Below are positions 43,306 through 54,481 of a DNA stretch of 64,000 bases, piece by piece. Below the pieces are notes generated by a model. That model made no database searches, was not told the origin of the DNA, and was given only the letters and a program-made list of their open reading frames with translations. Numbering within the stretch: position 1 is the stretch's first letter; each line of letters begins with the position of its first letter. Both the position numbers and the translations under genes were made by a program. This DNA is from Buxus sempervirens (Eukaryota; Streptophyta; Magnoliopsida; Buxales; Buxaceae), in NCBI GenBank assembly GCA_947561395.2, contig OX387191.1, positions 35,047,439 through 35,111,438 on the forward strand. Direction: 5' to 3'.

Positions 43306-45414
43306 GTTGAAAGAAAACCCAAATTTTGCATTTTTCACATCTTTCTGAGGTAGCCTTGGATTTGATTTTTTTGGTTTTGTGGGATAAAGCACATTAACGC
43401 CAGCTTGTTACGCGTGTGGTACTTTTCCCATTTCTGGTTCTTAGAAATAGGTGGTGATTAGCACCTTTTTCTAGATTCTGGTTCTTGGGAATAGGTGGTG
43501 ATTAGCACCTTTCCGGTTTTTGGTTCTTGGAATAGGTAGTGATTAGCACCTTTCCGGTTTTGGTTCTTGGAATAGGTGGTGATTAGCACCTTTCCGGTTT
43601 TTGGGAAAGAAGTGACGCTTTGCACATCTTTCAGGTTTTGGGAGGTTTTAGGTTTTCTGGATGATTCAACTTCTCAGATTTCAGTGAGGATGCAATTTTT
43701 AGGGTGTAAGCATTTTTCTTTTTTTTTTTATATATATTTTTATTTTTTCTTTAGGAATGGCGGCTGGAGGTGGGCCAAGGAAGGGAAGGAGAGAGGAAGG
43801 AGGAGGTGCTCTTGGTGAGGGGGTACTCCTGGTGCTGTCCGGTGCCTCAAGGAAACTTGCACACCTGTCATACTCTACTTACAAAAGTGGGAAATAAAAA
43901 ATTACATGGGGGGCCAACTTGCCCTTCTTTCTTCAAAACACGCATTCTTTTCTTGTTCTATAGCTTGTTTAAGCTTTGTTCTGGATGGTTCTCCGCCGGG
44001 GCTATGGGGATTCTTTATTTGTTAAAGAACCCGTAAGGGACAGGTGAGCTTTTTGCAAATTCCCTCTTGGTGTGCTATGGCTTTCCTCCACTTTGCCTTT
44101 CTTTTCTTCTCTTTTATTTTTTTCTTTCTTCTTCTTTTTTTGGCTTGAGGATGCTCCTTGATATCCTCTGACTTTTTCTGCCTCGCATGGGCCTGCAAAA
44201 ATTCTCACAGAGTAGTGAGGTATCTGAAATTCACATTGTAAGCACTTGTGGCTTACTTGGTTTTATTGTGTGTGCGAGTGCACATGACTGAAATGAAATA
44301 TTTTTTTCCAAAAGATTTTTCAGAAATTTGGTTCAAGCGCTTCAAAAGAAATGGCAGGACCAGTGACCATGGTGATTTGCCTTGTTAGCTTGAAGTGTTC
44401 TGGGACGGTGTGTTCGACACGTATTCCCATGAAATTCTTGACTTGTGCCAGCATTGGCTCTTAGAGGTTCTGCAAAGGTTTAGAAGATGAGGGGTGTCTC
44501 AAGGAGTGTTCTCCCTTCCCCAGTTTTGGTTTCTCTCACCTTGACCCAACCATTTAGGGTGGCTTCAGGATTTTGCAATTGATGGTTTTTTCCCTTTGTC
44601 TTTTTCCCCTTGGGGTTAGTGCTTGCCCCAGTTTGAGGGTCTTTGGCCGACTTTTGTGCAACATGTCCTATAGATCAGAGAGGTCTTGAAATTAGGACGA
44701 AAAATTGGCTTCGTTTCTAGTCTGAGAAATGATGGGATTTAAGGCTCAAGTTCTTATATTTTTATTTCCAGGTTTTACTTTGTGTCTTGCCGAAGCTCAT
44801 TCTTCTTTCTAGATTCCTTCATCATAGATCCGCATGAACCCGATTGTCACATTTTCTGCAATCAAAAAGGACTTTTTGATGGGACGAAACATAGGCTGAG
44901 GTCTTTGGTTTATGAAAGAAAGGTAATATGGCTCAAAGTCTTTTGTAAATGGGTCGAGTCATGTTCTACCCCTTTTTTGATTGCTTGGGCTTTGCCAATA
45001 CCTTTACTTTCCTTTTCTTTTTGAGGTCTTTTGTGACCTTCGCTTTTTCTCCTCTAACATATTTGATTTCCTTTCCTTTGGTCTGGGGTCATCTTAGCTT
45101 TTTGCTTTGATTAGCATGCCCAAGTTTATTTTCTGCTTTCTTTTCTTTTTCTTTGCTCTTTGCTCATCCATGTCTTTTCTTCTTACTAGGCACCATATTT
45201 AGCACTCATGACTCAATGGGTTAGAAAGAAGTAAGTTATGCCCAAATGGTTTGACTAGAGATATGACTTTAAAAACTGGGAAAATAAAGCAAGGATGGCC
45301 TTTCATCCTTTTGCAGAAGTTGTGACAACTCGGTTGAAATGTTCATGCAAATTTATTCAGGAATCTATTCATCCTTTTTATTTTCTTTTTCAGCTTTGCC
45401 CCAGTGTGGGGTAG
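43306..45414 (-). other. TR-GAG 3' untranslated region
   Basis: About 2.1 kb without recognisable protein on either strand. A repeat of roughly 45 bases (ggtggtgattagcaccttt) occurs four times at about 43430-43602; it contains the dyad GGTG/CACC. The rest is T-rich. This is where pol would lie in an autonomous element, and I see no trace of it. Confidence 0.65.
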
Positions 45415-47040
45415 CTAGACACAACACGGGTATTTGAATAATACGATCAAGCCCAAAGTGTTTTGGCCCGGTGTGTTGGCTATAGTGGTAGGGGTAGGAG
45501 GATCCACAGTAAGTCTTTTGGAGTCAATTAAGTCCTGGATCGCATGCCGAAGGGCCCAACACTGATTGGTGGCGTGCCCCGGTGACCCCATGTGATATTC
45601 ACAGATTGCTTTGGGGTCGTAGCTCCTACCCAATGCCGCGTTTGGGTTAGGGGAAATCATCCTCAAGTAGCCTCCCTTTAGCAGCGTTGGGAGGAGTTCG
45701 GCAGGCGTGTATGGAAGTGGTGTGAATACCCTGCTTCTTCTATCTTCCCTTTGCACACCCTGCAGTGGTGCCGACCCCGTAGGCCTTGCGCCATGTGGAT
45801 GAGACCCTCCTTGCAGGTGGAGTGGTCGTGGCCCCTGTGCAGAGTCAATGCTTGCCACATCTTTCTGGCCTTCAGGCCTCCTGCCTCCATTCATTGGCCT
45901 TCTTGCCGTCGCCCCAGGTGAGCTTGCCTCTATCAATCCTGACTTAATGCCACCTTCAACCCTGTCGGCTATCTGGACCAGGGCGCTGAAGCTTGTTGCT
46001 TGCTGGCCAATCATGTGGGAGTAGTAGGGTTGTCCCAAGGTTGAGATGAATAGGCTGGCCATCTCTTCCTCCGTCAATGGTGGGTGCACCATCATCGCGT
46101 GTTCACGCCACCTCCGGGCGTAGTCTCTGACTGTCTCTCCAGCCTTCTTGCTCATCCTCATCAATTCCATCCTTGTAGGTACCACCTCAGTGTTAAACCT
46201 AAACTGTTCGGTGAAGAGGTGCGCCAAGTCAGGCCAAGTGCGGATTTGTACGGGGTTCAGGGTGGAAAACCATCGGTGTGCTTGCCCTGTCAGAGACCTT
46301 TGGAACAATTGTATCATTAACTGCTCATCCCTGTTGTATCCCACCATGGCTCCGCAGTATGACCGGAGATGTGCAGTTGGGCAGCCGGTCCCGTCAAATT
46401 TCTCAAAGTCAGGACACCTGAACTTTGCTGGGAGTTGTATGTCGGGGAAGAAACAGAAATTGTCAACTGTCATCCTTCCTGGCACTGCCCCCTCTCCTCA
46501 GTTCTTGCCATTCTGCTCTGAGGTCATTGATCATGGCACTGACTTTGGGCGAGATGCCCCTCGCTTCATTTCTCTGTCTGTACCACTCCTCTTCTTCTTC
46601 ATGGTTTATCTCTGGAATATGTGGGAGATGTAGTGCGTCATCAAGAGGTATCTGCTACGGTTGCTGGGCTTGTGGAACGACAGGAGGCGGTACTTGAGGA
46701 GGGAGGACTGGTGGAGGCATTACATGAGCCGGTGGCGGAGCTTGTGGCGGCCCTTGCAATCCCTGCGGCAATGCTTGCGGTTCTCCTCGTGGCTGCGGGA
46801 TCACTGGCTGTGGCATTTGTCTGATGAGATTTTGGAGCAGCTCAGTGATCTGCCCCACTTGCTGGTTTAAGTGCACGATTGCCGGCTCGTCCTCAATTCT
46901 GCGAGGTGGCGGAGGTTGCTGTGGTGCGGGAGGCTGTGGTGCCAGTGGCTGAGGCACAGGTGGCTCTTCCGGATTCATCTTCGTGCGGGATCTTAACAGA
47001 TATGGACTTCGGGGAGCTATGGCCGCAACACTTTCAACCT
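45415..47040 (-). mobile_element. gag: TR-GAG gag region
   Basis: On the minus strand the frame starts with SPYLLRSRTKMNPEEPP (near 47015), as in E1 gag, then a long Pro/Gln linker, the capsid phrase FDGTGCPTAHLRSYCGAM, YARRWREHAMM and PYYSHMIGQQ. A zinc-knuckle-like CEYHMGSPGHATNQC follows (C-x2-H-x5-H-x4-C), then the HAIQDLIDSKRLTVDPP stretch. This is the only protein region of the element. It has a couple of interruptions. It may pack its own RNA or co-assemble with relatives; that is inference. Confidence 0.85.
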
Positions 47041-47199
47041 TGGTAAAATAAAAATAAAATAAAGAGGAAAAACAAAACAAAAGACATGTTAGTTTCTTCC
47101 AAAAATGGTTTGCTCCTGTGCGAGCGCAGCCGTGTGTGGCAAAATTGGAATGAGTGCCATGGCTGGCGTGAGTGATGTTTATAGCAAAAAGTGAATTTC

Positions 47200-48812
47200 G
47201 CGCTGTGTATAGCGCTAGTGCAGTGAATGGCAAAAAGAATCTTCGCACTGTGGATAGTGCTGCAGCCGTGGAAGGCAACCGCCGTGAATGGCTATGCATG
47301 AAAAGAGAAACATCTTGAAAGCTATGCTATGCCGAGGATTGGCAAGGGTAGCCCAAGGGTGGATGCCGTGTTTGGCCTTCTTGAAAGCTGTGCTATGCCA
47401 GGGATTGGCAAGGGTAGCCCAAGGGTGGTCGTCTTGAAAGCTGTGCTATGCCAGGGATTGGCAAGGGTAGCCCAAGGGTGGATGCCGTGATTAGGGCCTT
47501 CTTGAAAGCTGTGCTATCCCGTGTAGGGGAAGGGTAGCCGAAGCTGTGCTGTCCCAGACACAAGAAGGGTAGCCCAAGGGTGGTCGTCTTGAAAGCTGTG
47601 CTATCCCGGACGAGAAGGGTAGCCGAAGCTGTGCTATCTCGAACACGAGAAGGGTAGCCCAAGGGTGGATGCCGTGATTAGGGCCTTCTTGAAAGCTGTG
47701 CTATCCCGTGTATGAGAAGGGTAGCCGAAGCTGTTCTATCTCAAACACGAGAAGGGTAGCCCAAGGGTGGTCGTCTTGAAAGCTGTGCTATCCCGGACGA
47801 GAAGGGTAGCCGAAGCTGTGCTATCTCGAACACGAGAAGGGTAGCCCAAGGGTGGTCATCTTGAAAGCTGTGCTATCCCGTGCATGAGAAGGGTAGCCGA
47901 AGCTGTGCTATCTCGAACACGAGAAGGGTAGCCCAAGGGTGGTTTGTGAGCTGTGCTATCCTGTGTATAGGAAGGGTAGCTCAAGGGTAAGCTGTGCTAT
48001 CCCGTGAATGGGAAGGGTAGCTCGAAAAGGGAATGCTGTGTATAGCTTATTTGTGAGCTGTGCTATCCCGTGTATGGGAAGGGTAGCTCGGAGGGTGAGC
48101 TGTGCTATCCCGTGAATGGGAAGGGTAGCTCAAGGGTGAATGCTGTGTATAGCTTATTGTGAGCTGTGCTATCTCGAACACGAGAAGGGTAGCTCGGAGG
48201 GTGGTTTGTGAGCTGTGCTATCCTGTGTATAGGAAGGGTAGCTCAAGGGTGATGCCATGAATGGCAAAGAGTGTTTCGCACTATGGATAGTGCTGTAGCC
48301 GTGAATGGCCTTCTTGCAAGACTGTGATATCCTGTGTGTAGGATGCCGTGGTTGGCTAGTCCCAAGGGTAAGCACTGTGGATAGTGCAACAAATGTGTAT
48401 AGCAGATCCTTAGGCTTATGTAATAGATGACATGTGGACACTGTGCATGGCGAGCCCTTGGGAAAGGGCACCGTGAATGGTGCGAATGCTGTGAATAGCA
48501 AAGGAGGTTGCACCGTGTATGGTGCACGTGCCATGGATGGCAAAATGCATTTTGAGGCTTTTGATGGTGTCGTGAATGACACGATGACTTTTGAAATCTT
48601 GGTTTTGGTGCCGTGGATGGCACAGTGAATTTTGGAAATCTTGGTTTTGGTGCCCTGGATGGCACAGTGGTTTTTGGAAGACAAAAAATTGTGCCGTGGA
48701 TGGCACAAGGATCTTGACAAATCAGTTTAAAACATTTTTTTTTATTTTTTGGAAATCTTTTCTAAGGTTTTGCCATTTGATGGCGAAATCTGAAATCATG
48801 CCGTGACTGGCA
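47200..48812 (-). repeat. TR-GAG leader: hairpin series with constant GTGNAT loop
   Basis: At least 17 short hairpins share the loop GTG(A/G/T)AT (plus strand; ATNCAC in element sense) or a one-base variant, while the stem arms differ and remain complementary. Examples: GCGCT/AGCGC 47200-47215, GCACT/AGTGC 47245-47260, GCC/GGC 47281-47292, TCCT/AGGA 47959-47972, TCCC/GGGA 48000-48013, GCT/AGC 48035-48046, GCACC/GGTGC 48468-48483, TGCT/AGCA 48487-48500, TGCACC/GGTGCA 48509-48526, GTGTC/GACAC 48567-48582, GTGCC/GGCAC 48608-48623, TTGTGCC/GGCACAA 48689-48708, TGCC/GGCA 48799-48812. The series lies between primer site and gag. Confidence 0.88.
47330..48260 (-). repeat. TR-GAG leader tandem cassette array
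   Basis: About 20 diverged units with a fixed frame, gctgtgctat on the left and agggtagc on the right, around an exchangeable hairpin. Inserts include TGCCA/TGGCA around gggat (from 47396), TCCC/GGGA and TCCT/AGGA around a GTGNAT loop, and TCTCG/CGAGA around aaca (for example near 47637). Linkers such as ccaagggtggtcgtcttgaa recur. Open frames across it are repeat products. Confidence 0.88.
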
Positions 48813-49484
48813 AGTTTTGAAATTCATGCTACAAAGTAGCAAAATTGGGGGACCATTGGAATTGGCTCCACATGTTATACCGTGGATGGCATTGCTTCAA
48901 TTGAAAAGAATATACCCATGGAAGGGCAATTTGATGTTTCTCAAGGATGACAGCTCGATATAACCATGGGAAGTGGTTTATCGTGAGTCATGGGAGATTT
49001 TTGTGAGTGTACGTCTTGAAAGACAATTTTGATGTAGGCCCAAAGGCCACTTAAAAAAGCCATTTGGATGTGTGCCTCGGGAGGCGGCTTGATGTACGCC
49101 TGAGGCGATTGGATTTTGAAAATTCTTTATGGTGCATTTTTCAAAGCAATTTTGACCAAAAGTGTTGGTGTGGCTTTTGATTTTGAAATGGTTGCACTTT
49201 GATGTGCAAATGGTTTATGCATGTGTAGGATGGTAAGGGCACGTGTAGCGGGGCTTACCATCCTTGACATTGCGTCAAGCAAAAAACACACAAATGAAAT
49301 TGCAGTGTGTGTGCAGTCCTATGAGGGTTGGTGCCAGTGAAGGCACAACTCCTAGACGTACTTGTGTGAGGAAGCACATCTAAGTCCTGATCAGTCTTTG
49401 TCTTTCATCTGTTCTGGAGATTCTCTGTTGCTTGATTGAGGGAATGCTTACAACTTGCCAGCAAGGGCGAAATCACTTAAAGCT
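48813..49484 (-). other. TR-GAG leader, remaining part
   Basis: No protein recognised. A few more inverted pairs occur (AACC/GGTT near 48963-48977, GCCTC/GAGGC near 49074-49085, GGCCC-type near 49037). The sequence then becomes unstructured to the eye up to the conserved leader block. Confidence 0.45.
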
Positions 49485-50175
49485 TAAAAAGCTGGAAAAG
49501 TGTTCGATCCCAGGGTTGTTGGGAACCCAAAGAAAGGATACATTTGATTTCAAGAGGGTAGGCTGAAAAGTCCTAGATCTAGGGTTTCATTATCCCTGTT
49601 CTGATCTGATCTGCTTTCATCTGCTTTTCTGATCTGGCCGGCTTTCGTCTGCTTGAAGACTGATTCGGACTTAGTGTGCTTCCTGCGGACTCAAATGGGT
49701 CAAGGCCCACGGCTCACAGGACTCAATGAATGGATCTGGGGTGGTTCCCCTGATCAAAAGTAGGTAGGCTTCCTAATTTAGGGCCGAGATAGCCCAGAGT
49801 CTAGGGTCCACTCAATTTGATGCAAAAAGGGTAGGGGGTTGCTGCCCCTGATGGACTCTTGGATTTTAGATTGATTTTACTCCTCTTGTATCATCATTCA
49901 CAATCACATTCATCACAAAGGTGTATCAGAACGCTGGGTGGGAAAATGGTACACAGCCCGAGACAAACGCCTACAAGGGTCTGTGCCAAGTCCAAGATCC
50001 CTCGCGTACCACGGCAAGAAACCAGCGGTGCTATAAGGATCCAGAAACCTGGGGAGATGTTTTACCTTCACTTTTCCCCGGCAAGCCAGAGGCGTGTGAG
50101 GCTAATATCATCCCAAAAGTAGTTTATACGGTTAAGAAGGGTGGCTGCTAGAGAGGTCTAGGGTTTGGTTGAGAA
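49485..50175 (-). other. TR-GAG leader block shared with E1
   Basis: On the minus strand this aligns with E1 4480-5040, with shared phrases around 49996-50020 (ccctcgcgtaccacggcaag) and 49634-49650 (tctggccggctttcg). It lies at the same place in both elements, downstream of the primer site. No frame is conserved, so the constraint is probably at RNA level. Confidence 0.6.
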
Positions 50176-50296
50176 GATGCTTCACATGTGCCATTTAATC
50201 GGATCACCCACGTGGGCTCCCTCGCGCGTGTCACCCCACGCATATATAATGAAGGCAAATAGAATAAGCAGATAGATAATTGAAGAACAAGACATG

Positions 50297-50465
50297 CTAC
50301 ATGTGTATATACAAGTGCATGTGTACATGGAAGTTTATGTGCGTGTGTGCACGTGCAACAGTGTGTGTGTGTGCACATGTGTAAGTGCATGTGCGTGTGT
50401 GCACATGTGTACAAGTATGTGCGTGTGTGCACATGTATGAGTGCATGTGCGTGTGTGCACATGTA
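50297..50465 (-). repeat. Alternating purine-pyrimidine tandem repeat
   Basis: Units of the type gtgcatgtgcgtgtgtgcac, about 45 bases apart, over about 170 bases. The alternating GT/AC/GC pattern could adopt Z-DNA. Histidine-rich frames across it are artefacts. Confidence 0.85.
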
Positions 50466-50512
50466 TCCTAATGAGTCAACTCAGTCTAAACTCCAATTGG
50501 GTTGAACCGGAT

Positions 50513-50530
50513 TCCCCAGCAGAGTCGCCA
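50513..50530 (-). other. TR-GAG primer-binding site (tRNA-Arg)
   Basis: Plus-strand TCCCCAGCAGAGTCGCCA is the complement of TGGCGACTCTGCTGGGGA, identical over 18 bases to the E1 site and likewise three bases from the LTR. This fixes the element orientation as minus. Confidence 0.9.
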
Positions 50531-50533
50531 AGC

Positions 50534-52139
50534 TGTGCGCACGTCGTGCCGGTGCGAGGGCACGCGCGAAAGTGAGGAGAGAATTGGGGGTTAGGAGTCG
50601 CCACTGCCTGACGGGGTGCAGGCAGACACCTGGGTGCCCTAAGGATGTCTGTTTTAGTCTGCGGCTTGAGATTCTGAGAAAGGGCTCGGTTACGGTCCGG
50701 GGAAGTCCGTAGACACCCCAGTCCGCCCCGTCGGTTTGACGGGTCCCTTGGGTTTCCTGGTTTGGAGTCAACTCATTTCTGAACACTCACATGATTCCTA
50801 ATCCAGCATGCACTTTTATTTAAGTCTGGTGAGGACCGTTGAAGCAGTATGAGTCCCCTTTTTTATTGATTTTATCTTTCAGCTGTAAGTGAGATGAGTC
50901 TGGTTGGGTGGGCCCCGTTGGAAGGCCCACGAATCCTTATTGGGCCCAGGTGGGCCCCAGTCTCAAAAAGTGGGCTTGGGTTAACCCAAAGACCCAACGG
51001 GTTTAGTTTGATTAAATTCGGATCAAGTCAGCTGGATCCGGATCAGAGAATTCGGGTTTTGAGGCTTTTCTGGGTTTAACCGCACACTCTGTGCGATTTG
51101 GGCGTAACCGCACATACTATGCGGTTACAGCCGAACCGCTCTGCGTGTGCGGTTTCGGCCCAGAAAGCCTGAAATGCCAAAAATACGAGGAGGGCTGTGT
51201 TCGTATACCTCTCAGGGGGTTTTTACGAACTTCTGTGGGTCTCTAAGCTGAGCCACAGTGGCTCAAATGCTCCATTTTCGGAGTTTAGGCTTTTCCCCTT
51301 ACCATGGGAGATATCTCATATGAAGGAAATGAGGAAAAGACGCACTATTGTCATGTCGAAAAATAACTTTCAAACAAGAAGTACAAGAATCCTAAAACAT
51401 GCTTGAAATCAACTCATCTTCATGTATGTGAAACAAACATTGATAGGAAACAATACCTTGGGGCTTAAACCCTTGTGTGGGGTGTGAGGACCCCCTTTCT
51501 GAGACGAAAACAGTGGCTGGAAGCACCTCTCCCAGAAGCCGCAGCAAGCTTATTCCTCCTTCTTCAAGTTGGGTAGTGATGGAGAAGTAGGATGAGCTTT
51601 GATGGGGTTTGAATGGTTTGGAATGCAAAAGGGGCAAAGAGAGAGGGTTTCGTACCAGGGACGAAGGGGAGAAGCAGTGGGAAATGAGCAAAGAATCGCC
51701 AGCCCCTGTCCAGAGTTCGGGTTTGCTATTTATAGAAAACAGGGACAAAACCGCACATACAGTGCGGTTTATGTGCAATTTGGTCAAAACCGCACAGTAG
51801 GTGCGGTTTGGTCTAAACCACAGGGTATGTGCGGTTTGGCAACGTCTTTTCAGCAATCATTAGGGGACAAACTGCGCAGGCGCAGACTAACGCGCCATGC
51901 AACCGTACTGTATGTGCGGTTGACTTTTCGGCGCCGCTTGCTCTGATTGGCTCGCGAGGGCGGTGGCCGAAAAAGTCAACCGCACAGCATATGCGGTTGC
52001 GTTTTTCTTTCCCCTTTTGGCTTGAGTTGACGGCTGAGGTGACTCAGCCGCTGACTCGGACGAATCATGTTCCTCCAATTTTTTATTATTCCCATTTAAC
52101 TTAGCATATTTTTGTTTGATCAAAATTTGGGTGCTTACA
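50534..52139 (-). mobile_element. TR-GAG 5' LTR (right on the plus strand)
   Basis: 1,606 bases, nearly identical to 41655-43262. It ends GGTGCTTACA followed by the target duplication cggtt. All regulatory palindromes and the U5 tRNA complement (50594-50603) are kept. Confidence 0.93.
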
Positions 52140-52144
52140 CGGTT

Positions 52145-53330
52145 CATAGCATAGCTCACTGCCATATGTGAACCAATTTTTAAGCTGCTAAGAAAGAACA
52201 ACCCAATGGTCTAGAATGATGATTGCCAATTGGCCTTTGATAAGATAAAGGAATATTTGCTAAACCCACCTGTGCTAGTGCCACCAACTCCGGGAAGACC
52301 ACTGATTCTGTACTTGTCAGTTTTGGAGACATCAATGGGGTGTGTCTTGGGATAGCATGATTAAATGGGCAGAAAGGAAAGGGCGATTTACTATCTGAGT
52401 AAGAAGTTCACAAAATATGAAGCTAAGTATTCTCCTTTAGAAAAGGCTTGAGCTTTAGTGTGGGCAACTCAAAGACTGAGACATTACTTCCTCAGTCATT
52501 CCACATCATTGATATCCAGAGTGGACCCACTGAAGTACTTATTTGAGAAACCGGCACTAACTGGCAGAACGGCGAAGTGGCAGCTTTTGCTTTCTGAAGT
52601 TGATCTCAAATATGTCATTCAAAAGGCAATTAAAGGTCAAGCAATCGTTGATCACCTAGCTGAGTATCCCTTGCCAGACTATCAGCCATTAAAGACTAAT
52701 TTTCCAGATGAGGCAGTTTTGTTTATTGAGGAAGAGGAAAGTGAAAGTTCTTGGCAGATGTTTTTCGATGGGGCTGCAAACATGAATGGAAATGGGATCG
52801 GGGCAGTTTTGGTCAAGCCGGATAGTTTACATATCCCAATCGCAGTGAAGTTGAGGTTCCAATGCATAAACAACATTACAGAATATGAAGCATGTATAAT
52901 TGGGTTGCGAGCTGCTCTAGACCATGAAGTGGAGGAACTTGATGTATACGGGGATTCGAGTCTTATCATCTTCCAGACAACTGGTGAATGGAAAACCAAA
53001 GATCACAAATTGATCCCATATCACCAATATTTGGAAGAAATAAGCACCAAATTTACTCGAATTTCCTTCGGCTATATGCCAAGGGCCAAGAATCGGTTTG
53101 CAGATGCTTTGGAAACATTGGCTTCAATGATCAGTATTCTAGAAGGAGTAGATATCAAACCACTGGAAATTGAAGTCAGAGATGAACCGGCTTACTATTT
53201 TGTTCTAGAAGGAATACCAGAAGAAGAAGTACCATGGTTTCATAATATTAGGAATTTCTTGAATAATCAAAGCTTACCAGAAAGTGCTACTTCTACAGAA
53301 AAAGGGCAATACAGAGACTAGCAGGATAGT
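52145..53330 (+). mobile_element. E2 RNase H and archaeal-type RNase H region
   Basis: Pol resumes after TR-GAG with the phrase around the connection domain, then a gypsy RNase H (YYLSKKFTKYEAKYSPLEK-like, LRHYFLSHSTSLISRVDPL near 52480-52530). The second, archaeal-type RNase H follows (WQMFFDGAANMNGNGIG near 52755-52805, YGDSSLIIFQ). This double RNase H marks the Tat lineage. A few breaks. Confidence 0.85.
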
Positions 53331-54481
53331 TCTTCCTAAGTGGTGGGCAGCTATACAAGAGATCACACAATGTTATTCTACTTAGATGTGTTGCCAAGGC
53401 TATGTCAGAAAGGTTGATTGAGACTGTACATGGAGGAGTCTGTGGACCCCATATGAACGGGCACATGCTTGCAAAGATGCTTTTGCGATTGAGATACTAC
53501 TAGTCGACGATGGCGCACGATTGCTATATACATGTCAAAAGGTGTCATTTGTGCCAAATATATGCTGATAACAAGCATGCACCACCAAGTGAGCTGCACA
53601 ATATGACCTCACCATGGCCTTTCTCCATGTGGGGCATAGATATCATTGGGATGATTTCTTCGAAGGCATCGAATGGGCACAGATTTATTCTTGTAGCAAT
53701 CGATTATTTCACCAAGTGGGTAGAGGCAGCTTTGTATGCAAATATCAGAAGTAACCATGTTCTTAAATTTTTTAAGCACAATATTATTTGTCGCTATGGT
53801 TTTCCAAATGCCATAGTATCAGACAATGCTTTGAATATTAAGAACAAGGATATGAAGAAAATGTGTGAGTAGTTTCAGATTACCCATCACAAGTCAGCTC
53901 CGTACAAACCAAAGATGAATGGGGCAGTAGAAGCAGCAAACAAGAATATAAAGAAAATAATTCAGAAAATGGTAGTAAGTTACAGAGATTGGCAAGAAAC
54001 GCTACCGCTTGCTCTTCATGCTTACAGAACCTCAATCCGGACTTCTACTGGGGCAACCCCGTATTCCCTAGTTTATGGAATGGAAGCAGTTTTACAAGTC
54101 AAAGTTGAAATACCATCACTGAGAGTGCTAATGGAAGCAGAATTGGAAGAAGCTGAATGGATACAGTCAAGACATGATCAACTCAATCTGATAGAGGAAA
54201 AACGTTTGAAGGCGCTTTGTCATGGCCAGTTGTATCAGAAGAGAATGGCTAGGGCTTATAATAAGAAGGTGAAGCCCAAAACTTTTCAAGAAGGAAATTT
54301 GGTCTTAAAGAAAATTTTGCCATTTTTGGAAGACCCTCGCGGTAAGTTTAAGCCAAATTGGGAAGGGCCTTATGTTGTCAAGAAGGTCCTGTCAGGGGGT
54401 GCACTCATCTTAACAGAAATGTATGGAAAAGATTTTCCTGAGCCAATTAACTTTGATGCAGTAAAAAGGTATTTTCCTTGA
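53331..54481 (+). mobile_element. E2 integrase region
   Basis: Zinc-binding module with HVKRCHLCQIYAD at the end (near 53533-53571), core SMWGIDIIG...YFTKWVEAAL (53623-53735), VSDNALNIKNKD (53818-53853) and NGAVEAANKNIKKI, then a C-terminal GKFKPNWEGPYVVKKVL near 54340. No chromodomain. More complete at the C-terminal end than the E1 copy; few breaks. Confidence 0.87.

Larger units (their letters stand above)
41655..52139 (-). mobile_element. TR-GAG: young gag-only Tat element
   Basis: 10,485 bases with two LTRs of 1,608 and 1,606 bp, flanked by cggtt (41650-41654 and 52140-52144). Read on the minus strand it has 5' LTR, tRNA-Arg primer site, leader, hairpin arrays, gag, a 2 kb 3' region, polypurine tract and 3' LTR. 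No protease, RT, RNase H or integrase is found anywhere in its 7.3 kb interior. This fits the terminal-repeat-gag class of non-autonomous elements known from plants. LTRs differ by about four substitutions and two single-base length changes (counted by eye), so the insertion is recent, probably well under one million years. Gag has a couple of interruptions. Confidence 0.88.

Noticed and set aside
42514-43310. Open frames of 100-154 codons, repeated identically at 51392-52104
   Set aside because: The repetition is because both lie in the two LTRs of TR-GAG. No known protein resemblance.
47330-48260. Regular repeats with dyads resembling a CRISPR array
   Set aside because: Units are variable in length, spacers are not unique, there are no cas genes, and the array lies inside a plant retrotransposon.
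50148-50462. His/Thr-rich minus-strand frame
   Set aside because: Translation of a GT/GC alternating repeat.
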